Shown piece by piece: positions 1 through 10,980 of a stretch of 43,599 bases of DNA. Below the pieces are notes generated by a model. The model did no database searches, was not told where the DNA came from, and saw only the letters and a list, made by a program, of their open reading frames with translations. Every line of letters begins with the position of its first letter. Within the stretch, counting starts at the first letter, position 1. The position numbers were made by a program, and so were the translations under genes. Where the stretch lies: the NCBI GenBank assembly GCA_014896305.1, contig JADBKQ010000015.1, positions 1 through 43,599 on the forward strand. The letters are read 5' to 3'. Source of the DNA: Limnochordaceae bacterium (GTDB taxonomy: Bacteria > Bacillota > Limnochordia > Limnochordales > DUMU01).

Positions 1-125
1 ACCGGTCAAACGGTGCCCGGTTGGTCAGGCGGAAGCAGCCAAACGGTGCCTGGGTGTCGGGTGACGGTATGGTGGTTGGACTACCGGGTGTGGTGGTCAT
101 CGCAAGAGGCTGCCGGGCACTTAGT

Positions 126-455
126 TTAGGCGCCGGGAAGTTCACGAAAAAGACCCCATTGACGGATGAGCTCGACGGCCTCCCCATCGAGCTGACGCCA
201 GTGTCCCAGCTCCTCCCGGTGACCCGTACGGCACAAGAAGATGATCCTGCACGCCTGGCGACTCTTGGCGTCGATATGTTCCTGACGCAGGCAGGCATCG
301 ATCAGGTCCCAGGGATGTTTCCACCTGCCCTGGCGCTGCTCGGCGGCTACAGTAGCGAAGTGGCGCATCACCCGCTCTCGTTGCTCCGGCCCTAGGGTAT
401 CGTCCAGCACCCAGGCAGCCTGGCCAAACAGGCGGGCGCGTTCAAAGATGTTCAA
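126..455 (-). CDS. small hypothetical protein (109 aa)
   Basis: I do not recognise the family. The 109-residue product is soluble-looking, rich in Arg, Glu, His and Trp, with no signal peptide or membrane segment. It reads like a real compact helical protein (for example ERARLFGQAAWVLDD near the start and HPWDLIDACLRQEH in the middle). It contains two Cys residues about seven apart (QACRIIFLCR). The start is a TTG; an in-frame stop lies three codons upstream, so it cannot extend far, and an AAGGG lies about 13 nt upstream as a weak ribosome site. It lies downstream of the DUF4015 hydrolase gene on the same strand, about 108 bases away. A plus-strand frame over the same bases (21-395) looks less protein-like. 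Function unknown. Confidence 0.5.
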   Translation of the reverse strand: MNIFERARLFGQAAWVLDDTLGPEQRERVMRHFATVAAEQRQGRWKHPWDLIDACLRQEHIDAKSRQACRIIFLCRTGHREELGHWRQLDGEAVELIRQWGLFRELPGA

Positions 456-563
456 CAGGCATCATGACCCTTCGCCATTCCAACCTCCGGTCTCCACAAC
501 TCGAAGGCATCTTAGCGCCCAACAACACATGCATCGCAGGAGATCGCACCCCTACAACCTCCG

Positions 564-2486
564 TCACAATCCGCGCAGCTGGTCGTACCGGCCAGCTGCG
601 TTCCACAACAGCCAGCTGGTGATGCCATTCTCTTGAACTGCCCGCAGCTGGTCGAGCAGCTGGGCGGGACCGTACGGGTGCTTCAGGCTGAAGCTTTGCA
701 GCCACGGCCGCTGTTTGCGAGCTCCCACCCGCTCGCTGGCCCGCTGCATCGCGTAGCGGACCACGCCGTACGGGTGCAGGTCGGGATCGTCGAAGCCGTA
801 CGAGCCCGCCGGATAGTGCGATGGGTAGACCATCAGGGACACATAGTCCACCGGCTGGGACATCTCCTCCAAATGCTGGCCGATGCCCAGATCGCTCTCC
901 GCAGTCGCCACGAACCCAAACGCATCAGCGGAGATGGGTCGACCATAGGGCGCCAAACGCTGGCGGGCGTATGTCAGAAAGGCGGAAATCGCCTGAACGC
1001 GCTGGTCGGCCGGGACTACGCTCATGATATTCGTGACGTCTCCGTCCGTAGGAAAGCGGACGTAATCGAACTGCACTTCGTCAAAGCCGAGTTGCAGCGC
1101 TTCCTCGGCCACATCTACCTCATATTTCCACACTTCGCCCAACCCTGGGTCGACCCAGGCCAACCCGACGCGGTTGCGCCACAAGCCACCCTTGCGGCTG
1201 TGAATCGCTAGCTCCGGATGGGCCTCCGCCAGCTTGCCATCCTGGAACGTCACCATACGGGCAATCACATAAAGGCCCTCCCGGTGCAACTCCTCAAGGA
1301 GACCTCGCACGTCAGCAATCTTGCTGCTGCTAGCGCCGATCTGCCTGGCCAGCGGAATGCCACTGTCGTAGGAGATTCGACCGTATTCATCTTTGATCTC
1401 GATCACTACAGCATCCAGCCCCGCCTGATGAACCGTCCGGATCAGTTCCGGCATCCGCTCGGATCCGGCCAAATACCCGGTGGCATATACGCCGCGGATC
1501 GACTGAGGCGGGAGGGGCGAATAGCTGTCGGCGGGCCGTATCATGCCACTGAGCGGCAGAAGCGAAACTTGAGGGATCTGCCAGCGGCCCCGCGGTGTCT
1601 CGCTACTACCGCTACCACTGCCATTTCCGTTGTCGCTCCCGTTTTCGTCCCCCGGTGTGGGAGCTGGGGGTGTTTCGGCGGTCGACGGATTGAGCGGAGC
1701 GGGAGTCAGGTTGGTGGACGTGGGCGGTGATGCCAGGGCCCAAATGGCCGCATTGGCATCCGTTACACCGGGGGCTGCGGGCTGTGAGCCCGAACTCTGC
1801 TCGTTGCCGGGGCCGCTTCCGGTCACCGCCTGGCTCTGTCCTGCAGCGGCTTCACTGGTCTCGCCAGCAGGTTTAGCTGCAGGCAAAGACGGCCGCCAGG
1901 AACCTTCGCGTACCGCCCAGGCGGTGAACTCGCCGGAGATCGCCAGGGAAGGTCTGGAACCGCCACCCGCTTCAGCGGCGTTCGTCACGTTATCCGTAAC
2001 GTACAACCGACTGATGAGGGAAGCCAAAGACCAGGCGGACGGACTCAAGCGCGGGAAGGTGACCAACAGCGGTACCACCGGTCGTAACCACGGGCGGTAT
2101 TGGCGCCGCGCCTGGGCCAGTGGCAGAGTGGTCAACGCGGGAGACAGGACCACCGGGTGGTTCTCCGCGGGTGGCAAAACGGCCGGCGTCTGGTCCGCCC
2201 AGTTCTCGTCTCCAGATAGCAATACCCAGCTGAACGGATAGGCTCGCTGGATCCCTTCACTGGTACGGGGACGCAGGCTCAAACCACTGGGCCAGAGTAA
2301 ATGCTGACGGTATGAGACCATTGTCTGTACCTGCCCGTGAGCCGGACGAGACGTAATGACTCTCCACCCGCCCCCAGCCAGCCACGTCGTGCCCGCGGTG
2401 AGGCTGAACGCGCCGACCGTCGCCAACGCCCACCAAAGCCAGCTCAATGGCCTGGGCTTGGGAGCCAGATTTGCCTCTGTGCCCAT
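564..2486 (-). CDS. membrane-anchored putative glycoside hydrolase, DUF4015 type
   Basis: A 640-residue protein with a short basic N-terminus, one hydrophobic segment at about residues 15-37 (WLWWALATVGAFSLTAGTTW) that should act as a signal anchor, and a long variable region. A Pro/Ser/Thr/Asn/Gly-rich linker spans about residues 215-300 and includes a Gly-Ser-Asn run. The C-terminal half from about residue 328 (RGVYATGYLAG) matches the DUF4015 putative glycosyl hydrolase fold, a TIM barrel, with DAVVIEIKDEYGRISYDS and DEVQFDYVRFPTDG (about residue 465) carrying likely acidic catalytic residues. The start ATG has AAGGAG about 8 nt upstream. By family knowledge these are extracytoplasmic enzymes of uncertain substrate; a polysaccharide or cell-wall target is inference. 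The gene stands alone downstream of secG, separated by 760 bases of repeat-bearing DNA. Confidence 0.8.
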   Translation of the reverse strand: MGTEANLAPKPRPLSWLWWALATVGAFSLTAGTTWLAGGGWRVITSRPAHGQVQTMVSYRQHLLWPSGLSLRPRTSEGIQRAYPFSWVLLSGDENWADQTPAVLPPAENHPVVLSPALTTLPLAQARRQYRPWLRPVVPLLVTFPRLSPSAWSLASLISRLYVTDNVTNAAEAGGGSRPSLAISGEFTAWAVREGSWRPSLPAAKPAGETSEAAAGQSQAVTGSGPGNEQSSGSQPAAPGVTDANAAIWALASPPTSTNLTPAPLNPSTAETPPAPTPGDENGSDNGNGSGSGSSETPRGRWQIPQVSLLPLSGMIRPADSYSPLPPQSIRGVYATGYLAGSERMPELIRTVHQAGLDAVVIEIKDEYGRISYDSGIPLARQIGASSSKIADVRGLLEELHREGLYVIARMVTFQDGKLAEAHPELAIHSRKGGLWRNRVGLAWVDPGLGEVWKYEVDVAEEALQLGFDEVQFDYVRFPTDGDVTNIMSVVPADQRVQAISAFLTYARQRLAPYGRPISADAFGFVATAESDLGIGQHLEEMSQPVDYVSLMVYPSHYPAGSYGFDDPDLHPYGVVRYAMQRASERVGARKQRPWLQSFSLKHPYGPAQLLDQLRAVQENGITSWLLWNAAGRYDQLRGL

Positions 2487-3246
2487 ACTCTTTCTCCTTC
2501 TGTCCTCCCCGCTGGCAATCGTCCCCCATCCGCCATTTTGAACGTAAGCCGCTCTATGGCGTCTCGCCAGCAGAGCTATGGGCTATAGCGAAGCGCCAAG
2601 AGCTTCTTTGCCCAGCTCTGTGCCGGTATTCGGCACTCCTCGGAGCTATGGCCCATAATTCGAGAGAATCCGACCGACTCCTTTCGCCGAATCCTGCTAC
2701 GCCGACAAATCCCTATGAACGAAGGCTGCGATTGGATGAAATGGGAACCGTCGCTGCACCTGAGGTATCTACCGCTGTCTCGGGCTGCTGCGAAAGCCAG
2801 CCCCTGCTCTCCCCCGGTTTTCCGCTCTTGCGCGCTGCGCTGGCAGCAAACTGGTGTCCAATCGTGGTCGACATTGTGACCAACAGAAACTCCTTGCGTG
2901 CTGCGCTGGCAGCAGATTGTGTGGATCAACCCGGGTGGAGCACTCTCCACTGTACCGGGCCCCTGACATCTGCTGGCGGTAGACCGGTGGTGTCGACACC
3001 ACAAAGCAGCGGCGACAGAGCGGCAGCCGGCGATAGACGCGAAAGGGGCCGGCTGCGCTCTGACGCTTGCCGGCCCATATACGCAACACGCGTGAACCTC
3101 CGTCAACAGCAGCTAAACACACCCAACCTCAACGTCCCCGATGGGGAGCTCAAGGTACCGCCTAAGAGCTCAGGGTACCGCTATCTCTCAGAGCTCAGGA
3201 TACTGCCATTTCTCAGAGCTCGGATACTGCCATCTCTCGCTAGAAC
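2487..3246. other. 760-base non-coding stretch with repeats
   Basis: No convincing gene is seen. Open frames here, including a plus-strand frame of 298 codons (2447-3343) and minus frames of 117-176 codons, overlap one another, lack ribosome sites and give Arg/Ser/Cys-rich translations of no recognisable family. The stretch contains a near-identical sequence pair at 2832-2848 and 2898-2914 and a 25-base degenerate tandem repeat at 3146-3261, annotated separately. It lies downstream of secG and upstream of the DUF4015 hydrolase, so it should hold the promoter of the latter, but no clear -35/-10 pair was found. Confidence 0.6.
2832..2914. repeat. direct repeat pair, 66-base offset
   Basis: The 15-mer GCTGCGCTGGCAGCA occurs at 2834-2848 and again at 2900-2914, preceded in both copies by CTTGCG and a GC-rich dinucleotide. 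Each copy is itself imperfectly palindromic (GCTGC...GCAGC), so it could form a small hairpin. The sequence between copies is not obviously duplicated, so this is a dispersed pair or the remnant of a 66-base tandem duplication. Confidence 0.55.
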
Positions 3247-3261
3247 TCAGGGTACTACCAC
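3146..3261. repeat. degenerate 25-base tandem repeat overlapping the 3' end of secG
   Basis: Five copies of a unit starting GAGCTC and followed by AGGGTAC or AGGATACTGCCAT begin at 3146, 3166, 3191, 3216 and 3243, giving periods of 20, 25, 25 and 27. The last copy runs into the terminal codons of secG, so the final Val-Val-Pro and stop of that gene lie within a repeat unit. There is no inverted repeat plus T-tract, so this is not an obvious terminator. It looks like a minisatellite. Confidence 0.75.
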
Positions 3262-3504
3262 CAACAGAATCGCCAGGATGCCCATAATGATGCCCAGGAT
3301 GGCAGTCAAACGATCCAGGAGAGCCTCTCGGCCCAATCGCTGAACACCGGTGAACAGGCGCGCTCCGCCGCCAATCGATCCCAAGCCCTCACCTTTGCTC
3401 TCCTGAACTGCCACCACAGTGATCAAGGCGATCCCGATCAGGAACAGCAGGACCATCAACAGCGTCCGCAACAAGGCCGCTACCCCCTTAACCGGCTCTC
3501 GCAC
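3247..3504 (-). CDS. secG: preprotein translocase subunit SecG
   Basis: SecG is the small membrane subunit of the SecYEG translocon and assists SecA-driven export. The 85-residue product has the family layout: a first membrane helix (about residues 14-32), a cytoplasmic loop with the hallmark QESKGEGLGSIGGG followed by a hydrophilic stretch holding ARLFTG, then a second helix (about 63-84) after the LDRLTAILG motif. The start used is GTG at 3504, which has a poor ribosome site; a TTG at 3474 preceded by AAGGGGG, or the ATG at 3456, may be the real start and would better fit the usual SecG N-terminus. It is 57 bases downstream of eno on the same strand, the eno-secG order common in Bacillota. 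Its last codons lie in the tandem repeat at 3146-3261. Confidence 0.85.
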   Translation of the reverse strand: MREPVKGVAALLRTLLMVLLFLIGIALITVVAVQESKGEGLGSIGGGARLFTGVQRLGREALLDRLTAILGIIMGILAILLVVVP

Positions 3505-3561
3505 CTTGGGTCAGCTTATCATACGTCCCCCCTGCGGACAAGACGGAACAGGGGCCGCTGC

Positions 3562-5037
<1,476 letters not shown>

Positions 5038-5072
5038 TCAGCCAGCCTTCTGCGCCGGCCGTCCCCTCCGTC

Positions 5073-5891
5073 CTACTGCCCACTGCGCGCTCGGTCAGCC
5101 GCCGCCTCCGCCGCCAGCTGACACAACGTGGCAAACCCTTGCGGATCCAGGCTTGCTCCGCCCACCAGCGCGCCGTCGACCTCAGGCTGACCCAGGAATT
5201 CCGCGGCGTTGTTCGGCTTGACGCTGCCGCCATACTGAATCCGTACAGATTGCGCCACCTGTGGTTGCCCCGGGTACAGCTCACCCACCACCTGGCGAAT
5301 GATCCCGATGACCCGGTTGGCCTCCTCCCCCGTGGCATTGCGGCCCGTACCGATCGCCCAGATCGGTTCGTACGCGATGACCAGCCCGGCGGCCTGATCT
5401 GGCGTCAGCCCAGCCAGGGCTGCCCGGGTTTGCCGGCGGACCACCTCATCGCTTTGGCCGGCCTCCCGCTGCGCCAAACTCTCGCCCACACAGATGATAG
5501 GCCGCAAGCCGTGTGACAAAGCTGCCTTCACCTTGCGGTTGACCTGCTCGTCGGTCTCACCAAAATACTGGCGGCGTTCGGAATGGCCAATGATGACATA
5601 CTGGCAACCCGCATCCACCAGCATGCCCGGTGCGACCTCGCCGGTGAACGCCCCCTCATCCTCCCAGAAGACATCCTGCGCCCCCAGAGCCACAGACACT
5701 TCTGTGCCGCGCTCCCCCCTACCCCTGCGAAGAGCCGCTGCCACCGTGGTCAGATCCACGAACGGCGGACAGAGGGCGACCTCTACCCCCGTCAGCGTTC
5801 GAATCAAGGGCAAGAACGCGGACACATACTGAGCCGCCTGACTGGGCGTCTTGTACATCTTCCAGTTACCTGCCAAAAGTGGCACTCGCAA
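5073..5891 (-). CDS. tpiA: triosephosphate isomerase
   Basis: Interconverts dihydroxyacetone phosphate and glyceraldehyde-3-phosphate. Motifs include LLAGNWKMYKT (Asn and Lys of the active site), IGHSERRQYFGE (catalytic His), AYEPIWAIGTGRNAT (catalytic Glu and phosphate-gripping loop 6) and IQYGGSVKPNN. I place the start at TTG 5891, giving 272 residues, because AGGAGAAGGGAG ends about 8 nt upstream and the product then begins R-V-P-L-L-A-G-N-W-K as in the family. An in-frame GTG at 5954 abuts the pgk stop (TGA-GTG) with a GGGGGAG close by and would add 21 residues; coupling from pgk could use it. A loop holding RRGRGERGTEV is slightly longer and more Arg-rich than usual. The ribosome site lies inside the short segment after pgk. 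Confidence 0.96.
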   Translation of the reverse strand: MRVPLLAGNWKMYKTPSQAAQYVSAFLPLIRTLTGVEVALCPPFVDLTTVAAALRRGRGERGTEVSVALGAQDVFWEDEGAFTGEVAPGMLVDAGCQYVIIGHSERRQYFGETDEQVNRKVKAALSHGLRPIICVGESLAQREAGQSDEVVRRQTRAALAGLTPDQAAGLVIAYEPIWAIGTGRNATGEEANRVIGIIRQVVGELYPGQPQVAQSVRIQYGGSVKPNNAAEFLGQPEVDGALVGGASLDPQGFATLCQLAAEAAADRARSGQ

Positions 5892-5954
5892 GCGCCTGAC
5901 TCCCTTCTCCTCTTGACGGATCGCCTTCGCCGGCACCGTCAACAACGTTGCCAC

Positions 5955-7145
5955 TCACTCCCCCGGAGCATCTGCCAACGCTGCGACGCCGGGCAACTCC
6001 TTCCCTTCCAGGAACTCGAGCGAAGCGCCACCGCCCGTGGAAACGTGAGTCATCTTATCCGCCACTCCGGCCTTTTCTATGGCCGCCGCACTGTCGCCAC
6101 CACCGATGATGGAGATCGCTGAGCTTTCGGCCAAGGCCCGGGCGACAGCGTTGGTGCCTTCCGCAAACGCCGGCATCTCGAAGACTCCCAGTGGGCCATT
6201 CCAGATGACCGTCTTTGCCCGACGAATCCGGTCGGCAAACAGCTCCCGTGTCTTCGGCCCGATGTCGAGCCCTTCCCAATCGGCAGGAATCTGGTTGACC
6301 GGTACGACCCTATGGGTTGCGTCCGCAGCAAAGTGGTCGGCCACCACCACGTCCACTGGCAGAAGCACTTCCACTCCCCGGGATTTCGCCTCTTGCAGGA
6401 GCTCCCCCGCCAACTTCAGGTTCTTTTCATCCAACAAAGAACGGCCGATCTCCAGCCCCTGGGACTTGAGGAACGTATAGGCCATCCCACCACCAATCAA
6501 GAGCGTGTCGACCCGCGGGATGAGGTTACGGATCACACCGATCTTGTCTTTCACCTTGGCGCCGCCCAGAATAGCGGCGAAGGGCCGTTCCGGATTCTCC
6601 AGCGCTTTGCCCATGATCTCGATTTCTTTTTGCATCAGCAGCCCGGCCGCCCCGGGCAAGTACTTGCCCACTCCGGCGGTACTGGCATGAGCACGATGGG
6701 CGGCTCCGAACGCATCGTTGACCCATATATCAGCCAATTGGGCCAACTGGCGGGCAAAGCCGGGATCGTTCGCTTCTTCCTCTGGATGAAACCGCAGGTT
6801 CTCCAGCAAAAGAACGTCTCCTGGTTGCATTCGGGCGACCATCGCTTCCACTTCCGGCCCGACGCAATCCGGAGCCATTTCTACTTTCCGCCCCAACAGC
6901 TGTGCAAGGCGCTCCTGCACTGGACGAAGGCGCAGTTCCTCGACGACTTTGCCATCGGGACGACCCAGGTGCGAGCAGAGGATCACTTTCGCCCCCTGGT
7001 CCAGCAATAACTGAATCGTGGGAAGTGCGGCTCGAATCCGTGTATCATCCGTAATGTTGCCATTCTCCAGGGGAACATTGAAGTCCACCCGCACCAATAC
7101 TCGCTTGCCCCGGGCCTCAATATCCCGTACACTGAGCTTCTTCAT
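5955..7145 (-). CDS. pgk: phosphoglycerate kinase
   Basis: Transfers phosphate from 1,3-bisphosphoglycerate to ADP, the first ATP-forming step of glycolysis. The 396-residue length is normal. Motifs: [14 protein letters not shown] at the N-terminus, [23 protein letters not shown], the [12 protein letters not shown] segment opening the C-terminal domain, WNGPLGVFE, and the nucleotide-binding [15 protein letters not shown] with [15 protein letters not shown]. Start ATG with AAGGAGGGACG upstream. It follows gap after 141 bases with no obvious terminator and is directly followed by tpiA, so the set is probably co-transcribed. Confidence 0.98.
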   Translation of the reverse strand: MKKLSVRDIEARGKRVLVRVDFNVPLENGNITDDTRIRAALPTIQLLLDQGAKVILCSHLGRPDGKVVEELRLRPVQERLAQLLGRKVEMAPDCVGPEVEAMVARMQPGDVLLLENLRFHPEEEANDPGFARQLAQLADIWVNDAFGAAHRAHASTAGVGKYLPGAAGLLMQKEIEIMGKALENPERPFAAILGGAKVKDKIGVIRNLIPRVDTLLIGGGMAYTFLKSQGLEIGRSLLDEKNLKLAGELLQEAKSRGVEVLLPVDVVVADHFAADATHRVVPVNQIPADWEGLDIGPKTRELFADRIRRAKTVIWNGPLGVFEMPAFAEGTNAVARALAESSAISIIGGGDSAAAIEKAGVADKMTHVSTGGGASLEFLEGKELPGVAALADAPGE

Positions 7146-7286
7146 TTTCTTCTCGTCCCTCCTTGGTCAGGCCGGACGGCAGGCGCAGGAGCGAGGGAAC
7201 ATCCCGCCCTCCACGCCCCCGTCCGCTTGCACCCAAAGACCAGGATTCCACAGGCCGGGCTCTTCGTAGCCATCCGTATGCTCTGC

Positions 7287-9384
<2,098 letters not shown>

Positions 9385-9448
9385 CCCCTAGCCCCTACTA
9401 CGGTTCCGAGCGGCAGCCGCATCCAGCGTCCGAAACGCCAGATCTCGT

Positions 9449-9486
9449 CGGGACTAGTTTCGTCCCGCGTAGCAGCCAGTGTCCCA
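9449..9486 (-). promoter_or_regulatory. candidate CggR operator
   Basis: Read on the minus strand the site is TGGGAC-N6-TGCT-N3-CGGGAC-N6-AGTC, close to the known Bacillus CggR operator, which is two direct repeats of the form CGGGAC-N6-TGTC separated by four bases. Here the GGGAC-to-GGGAC distance is 19 rather than 20. The promoter-distal half also forms a perfect inverted repeat (CGGGAC-N7-GTCCCG, 9449-9467). It lies between the end of whiA and the start of cggR, the expected location. No strong -35/-10 pair was recognised beside it. Confidence 0.6.
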
Positions 9487-9549
9487 CTATTTCGCCGCGC
9501 CCCCTCCGATTCCTGCTACCCTCCTTCCTGTTCCATGAACATTTTGCAC

Positions 9550-10878
9550 CTACTCGCCCGGCTGTACCATAACATCCCGCTGCGACCGGCTCTCCGCGTC
9601 CTCCACGTAGCCCTGCTCCGCCGCCAGCTGAGCCAGGCGGCGTAACCGATGGTTGATCGCCGACTTACTGAGGGGCGGGGACGTCATCCGTCCCAGCTCG
9701 GCCAGGGTAAGTTCGGGGTAGGCCAGGCGCAACCGGGCTGCCTCTGCCAAGCTGGGGGAGAGCCGTTCCCACCCAACGTGGTTCACCAGCCAGTCAATCT
9801 GGCGTTGCAGACGCCACGAGGCCTGGACGGTCTTGCGGACATTGGCCGTTTCAGAGTTGACCAGGCGGTTGACATTGCCCCGGATCTCCCGCATCACCCG
9901 CTGGTTTTCCAGCTCCATCATGCTGCCGGTGGCCCCGATCAGTCCCAGGAAGGCGACCACCTGGGCCGCGTCCTGCACGTAAACGACCCAGCCCCCCGGC
10001 CGTTGTCGCAGCTTGGGCCGCAGCTCGTTGCGGCGCAATTGGCTTACACACAGGCTGGCGCTATGAGCATCAGGCAGGGTAAGTTCTACCTGGTAGAGGC
10101 GGGACGGATCAGCCAGGGTTCCCCGGCTTAGAAAAAGACCGCGGATGAAGCTACGGCTGCAACACAAGGAAGCCAGTGTCATCCGGGCCGGGTATAGCCG
10201 GGTCTGGCTACGCCCACCCGAAAGTCGACGCGGCTCCAGGCCCAGGTGGGCCAGAAACGAGGCGCAGGAATCATCCTGCGACGAGTTGTGGCGATCTAGT
10301 CCAGGCCGGACCCGCCGAGGAAGCCAGAGCGAGTACAGATACCCGCCCGGGCGACGCCGGTCCCGCCGGATCTGCAAGCGGACCGGCGACCCCTCCAGCG
10401 CCCGCCAGACACGGGTCAACCGGCGGGCTACCACTGCCCGCTGCGCCCGCACCCGCAAGCCTACCGTCTGGGCCGGCCCCGCCACGCAGCGGCCACTGGC
10501 GAGCAACAAGCCTGCCAGCTCTGCCCGCAGGCAGTTGAGGCAGCCGTGCCCCCTCCCGGAACTCTTGCCTTGGGCGATGTCCGCATCAGAGTTCTTGGCC
10601 GACCTCCTGAGGGTGTCCCCAGCAATGCCGGGGGCTGTGCCCTTGTAGCCATGTGTCGCTGTACTCTTGTAGCCAGGCGTACCCGTACCCTGGGTGTCAT
10701 GCGTCGCTGTGCCCCTGGTGTCATGCGTAGCCGTGCCCTTGGCGAGGCCGATGGCGGTGGCCGTAGGCTGGGTGATACCCCTGGCAGTGGCTGCTGAGGT
10801 ACCTGACTCACAGCTGGGCACGGCCGCAGGAAGAGGCAGGCGGCCCAGTTCCTCTCGGACTTCGTCGACGAAGGCCAG
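9550..10878 (-). CDS. whiA: DNA-binding protein WhiA (sporulation/cell-division regulator) with an 8-residue repeat insertion
   Basis: WhiA has an N-terminal LAGLIDADG-like domain and a C-terminal helix-turn-helix; it affects sporulation in Streptomyces and division in Bacillus. Family motifs: FIRGLFLSRGTLADP, VVYVQDAAQVVAFLGLIGA, NRLVNSETANVRKTVQAS and the HTH region LAELGRMTSPPLSKSAINHRLRRL. Residues about 30-85 are replaced or enlarged by a Thr/Gly/His-rich insertion with four-plus copies of an 8-residue repeat (GTATH(D/G)(T/Y)(R/Q/K)). The start is problematic. The family-like N-terminus (AFVDEVREELGRLPL, compare AF/SF-x-x-E-x-K/R-x-E-L) is in frame only from CTG 10878, which has GGGGGGA about six nt upstream. 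The first ATG-type start in frame is a GTG at 10821, inside the domain. An ATG just before CTG is followed at once by TAG. So either a CTG start or a one-base frameshift. It shares its frame with rapZ, separated only by the rapZ stop and 102 bases; yvcK is missing between them. Confidence 0.9.
   Translation of the reverse strand: MAFVDEVREELGRLPLPAAVPSCESGTSAATARGITQPTATAIGLAKGTATHDTRGTATHDTQGTGTPGYKSTATHGYKGTAPGIAGDTLRRSAKNSDADIAQGKSSGRGHGCLNCLRAELAGLLLASGRCVAGPAQTVGLRVRAQRAVVARRLTRVWRALEGSPVRLQIRRDRRRPGGYLYSLWLPRRVRPGLDRHNSSQDDSCASFLAHLGLEPRRLSGGRSQTRLYPARMTLASLCCSRSFIRGLFLSRGTLADPSRLYQVELTLPDAHSASLCVSQLRRNELRPKLRQRPGGWVVYVQDAAQVVAFLGLIGATGSMMELENQRVMREIRGNVNRLVNSETANVRKTVQASWRLQRQIDWLVNHVGWERLSPSLAEAARLRLAYPELTLAELGRMTSPPLSKSAINHRLRRLAQLAAEQGYVEDAESRSQRDVMVQPGE
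10637..10732. repeat. 24-base tandem repeat (x4) inside whiA
   Basis: Four units of exactly 24 bases (10637-10660, 10661-10684, 10685-10708, 10709-10732), each starting GTGCCC or GTAC(T/C)C, with a partial fifth unit following. On the coding strand they give eight-residue repeats and keep the whiA frame. Two subtypes (ending in TGTAGCC- versus TGTCATGCG-type interiors) alternate in pairs, as expected after slippage or unequal exchange. Confidence 0.9.
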
Positions 10879-10980
10879 ACTACATCCCCCCTGGCCCGGC
10901 GAAGGATCGTCGGATTCCGAACGAACTCGCTTCGCCCCGTAGCTTGCCGGTGCTACACCTGGCTCCCGGCTGACCGCCCG

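Noticed and set aside
21-395. Plus-strand open frame of 124 codons at the left edge
   Set aside because: Overlaps the better-looking minus-strand gene at 126-455; composition is that of an antisense shadow.
2447-3343. Plus-strand open frame of 298 codons
   Set aside because: No ribosome site, overlaps the 5' end of the DUF4015 gene and the 3' end of secG on the other strand, runs through tandem repeats, and resembles no family.
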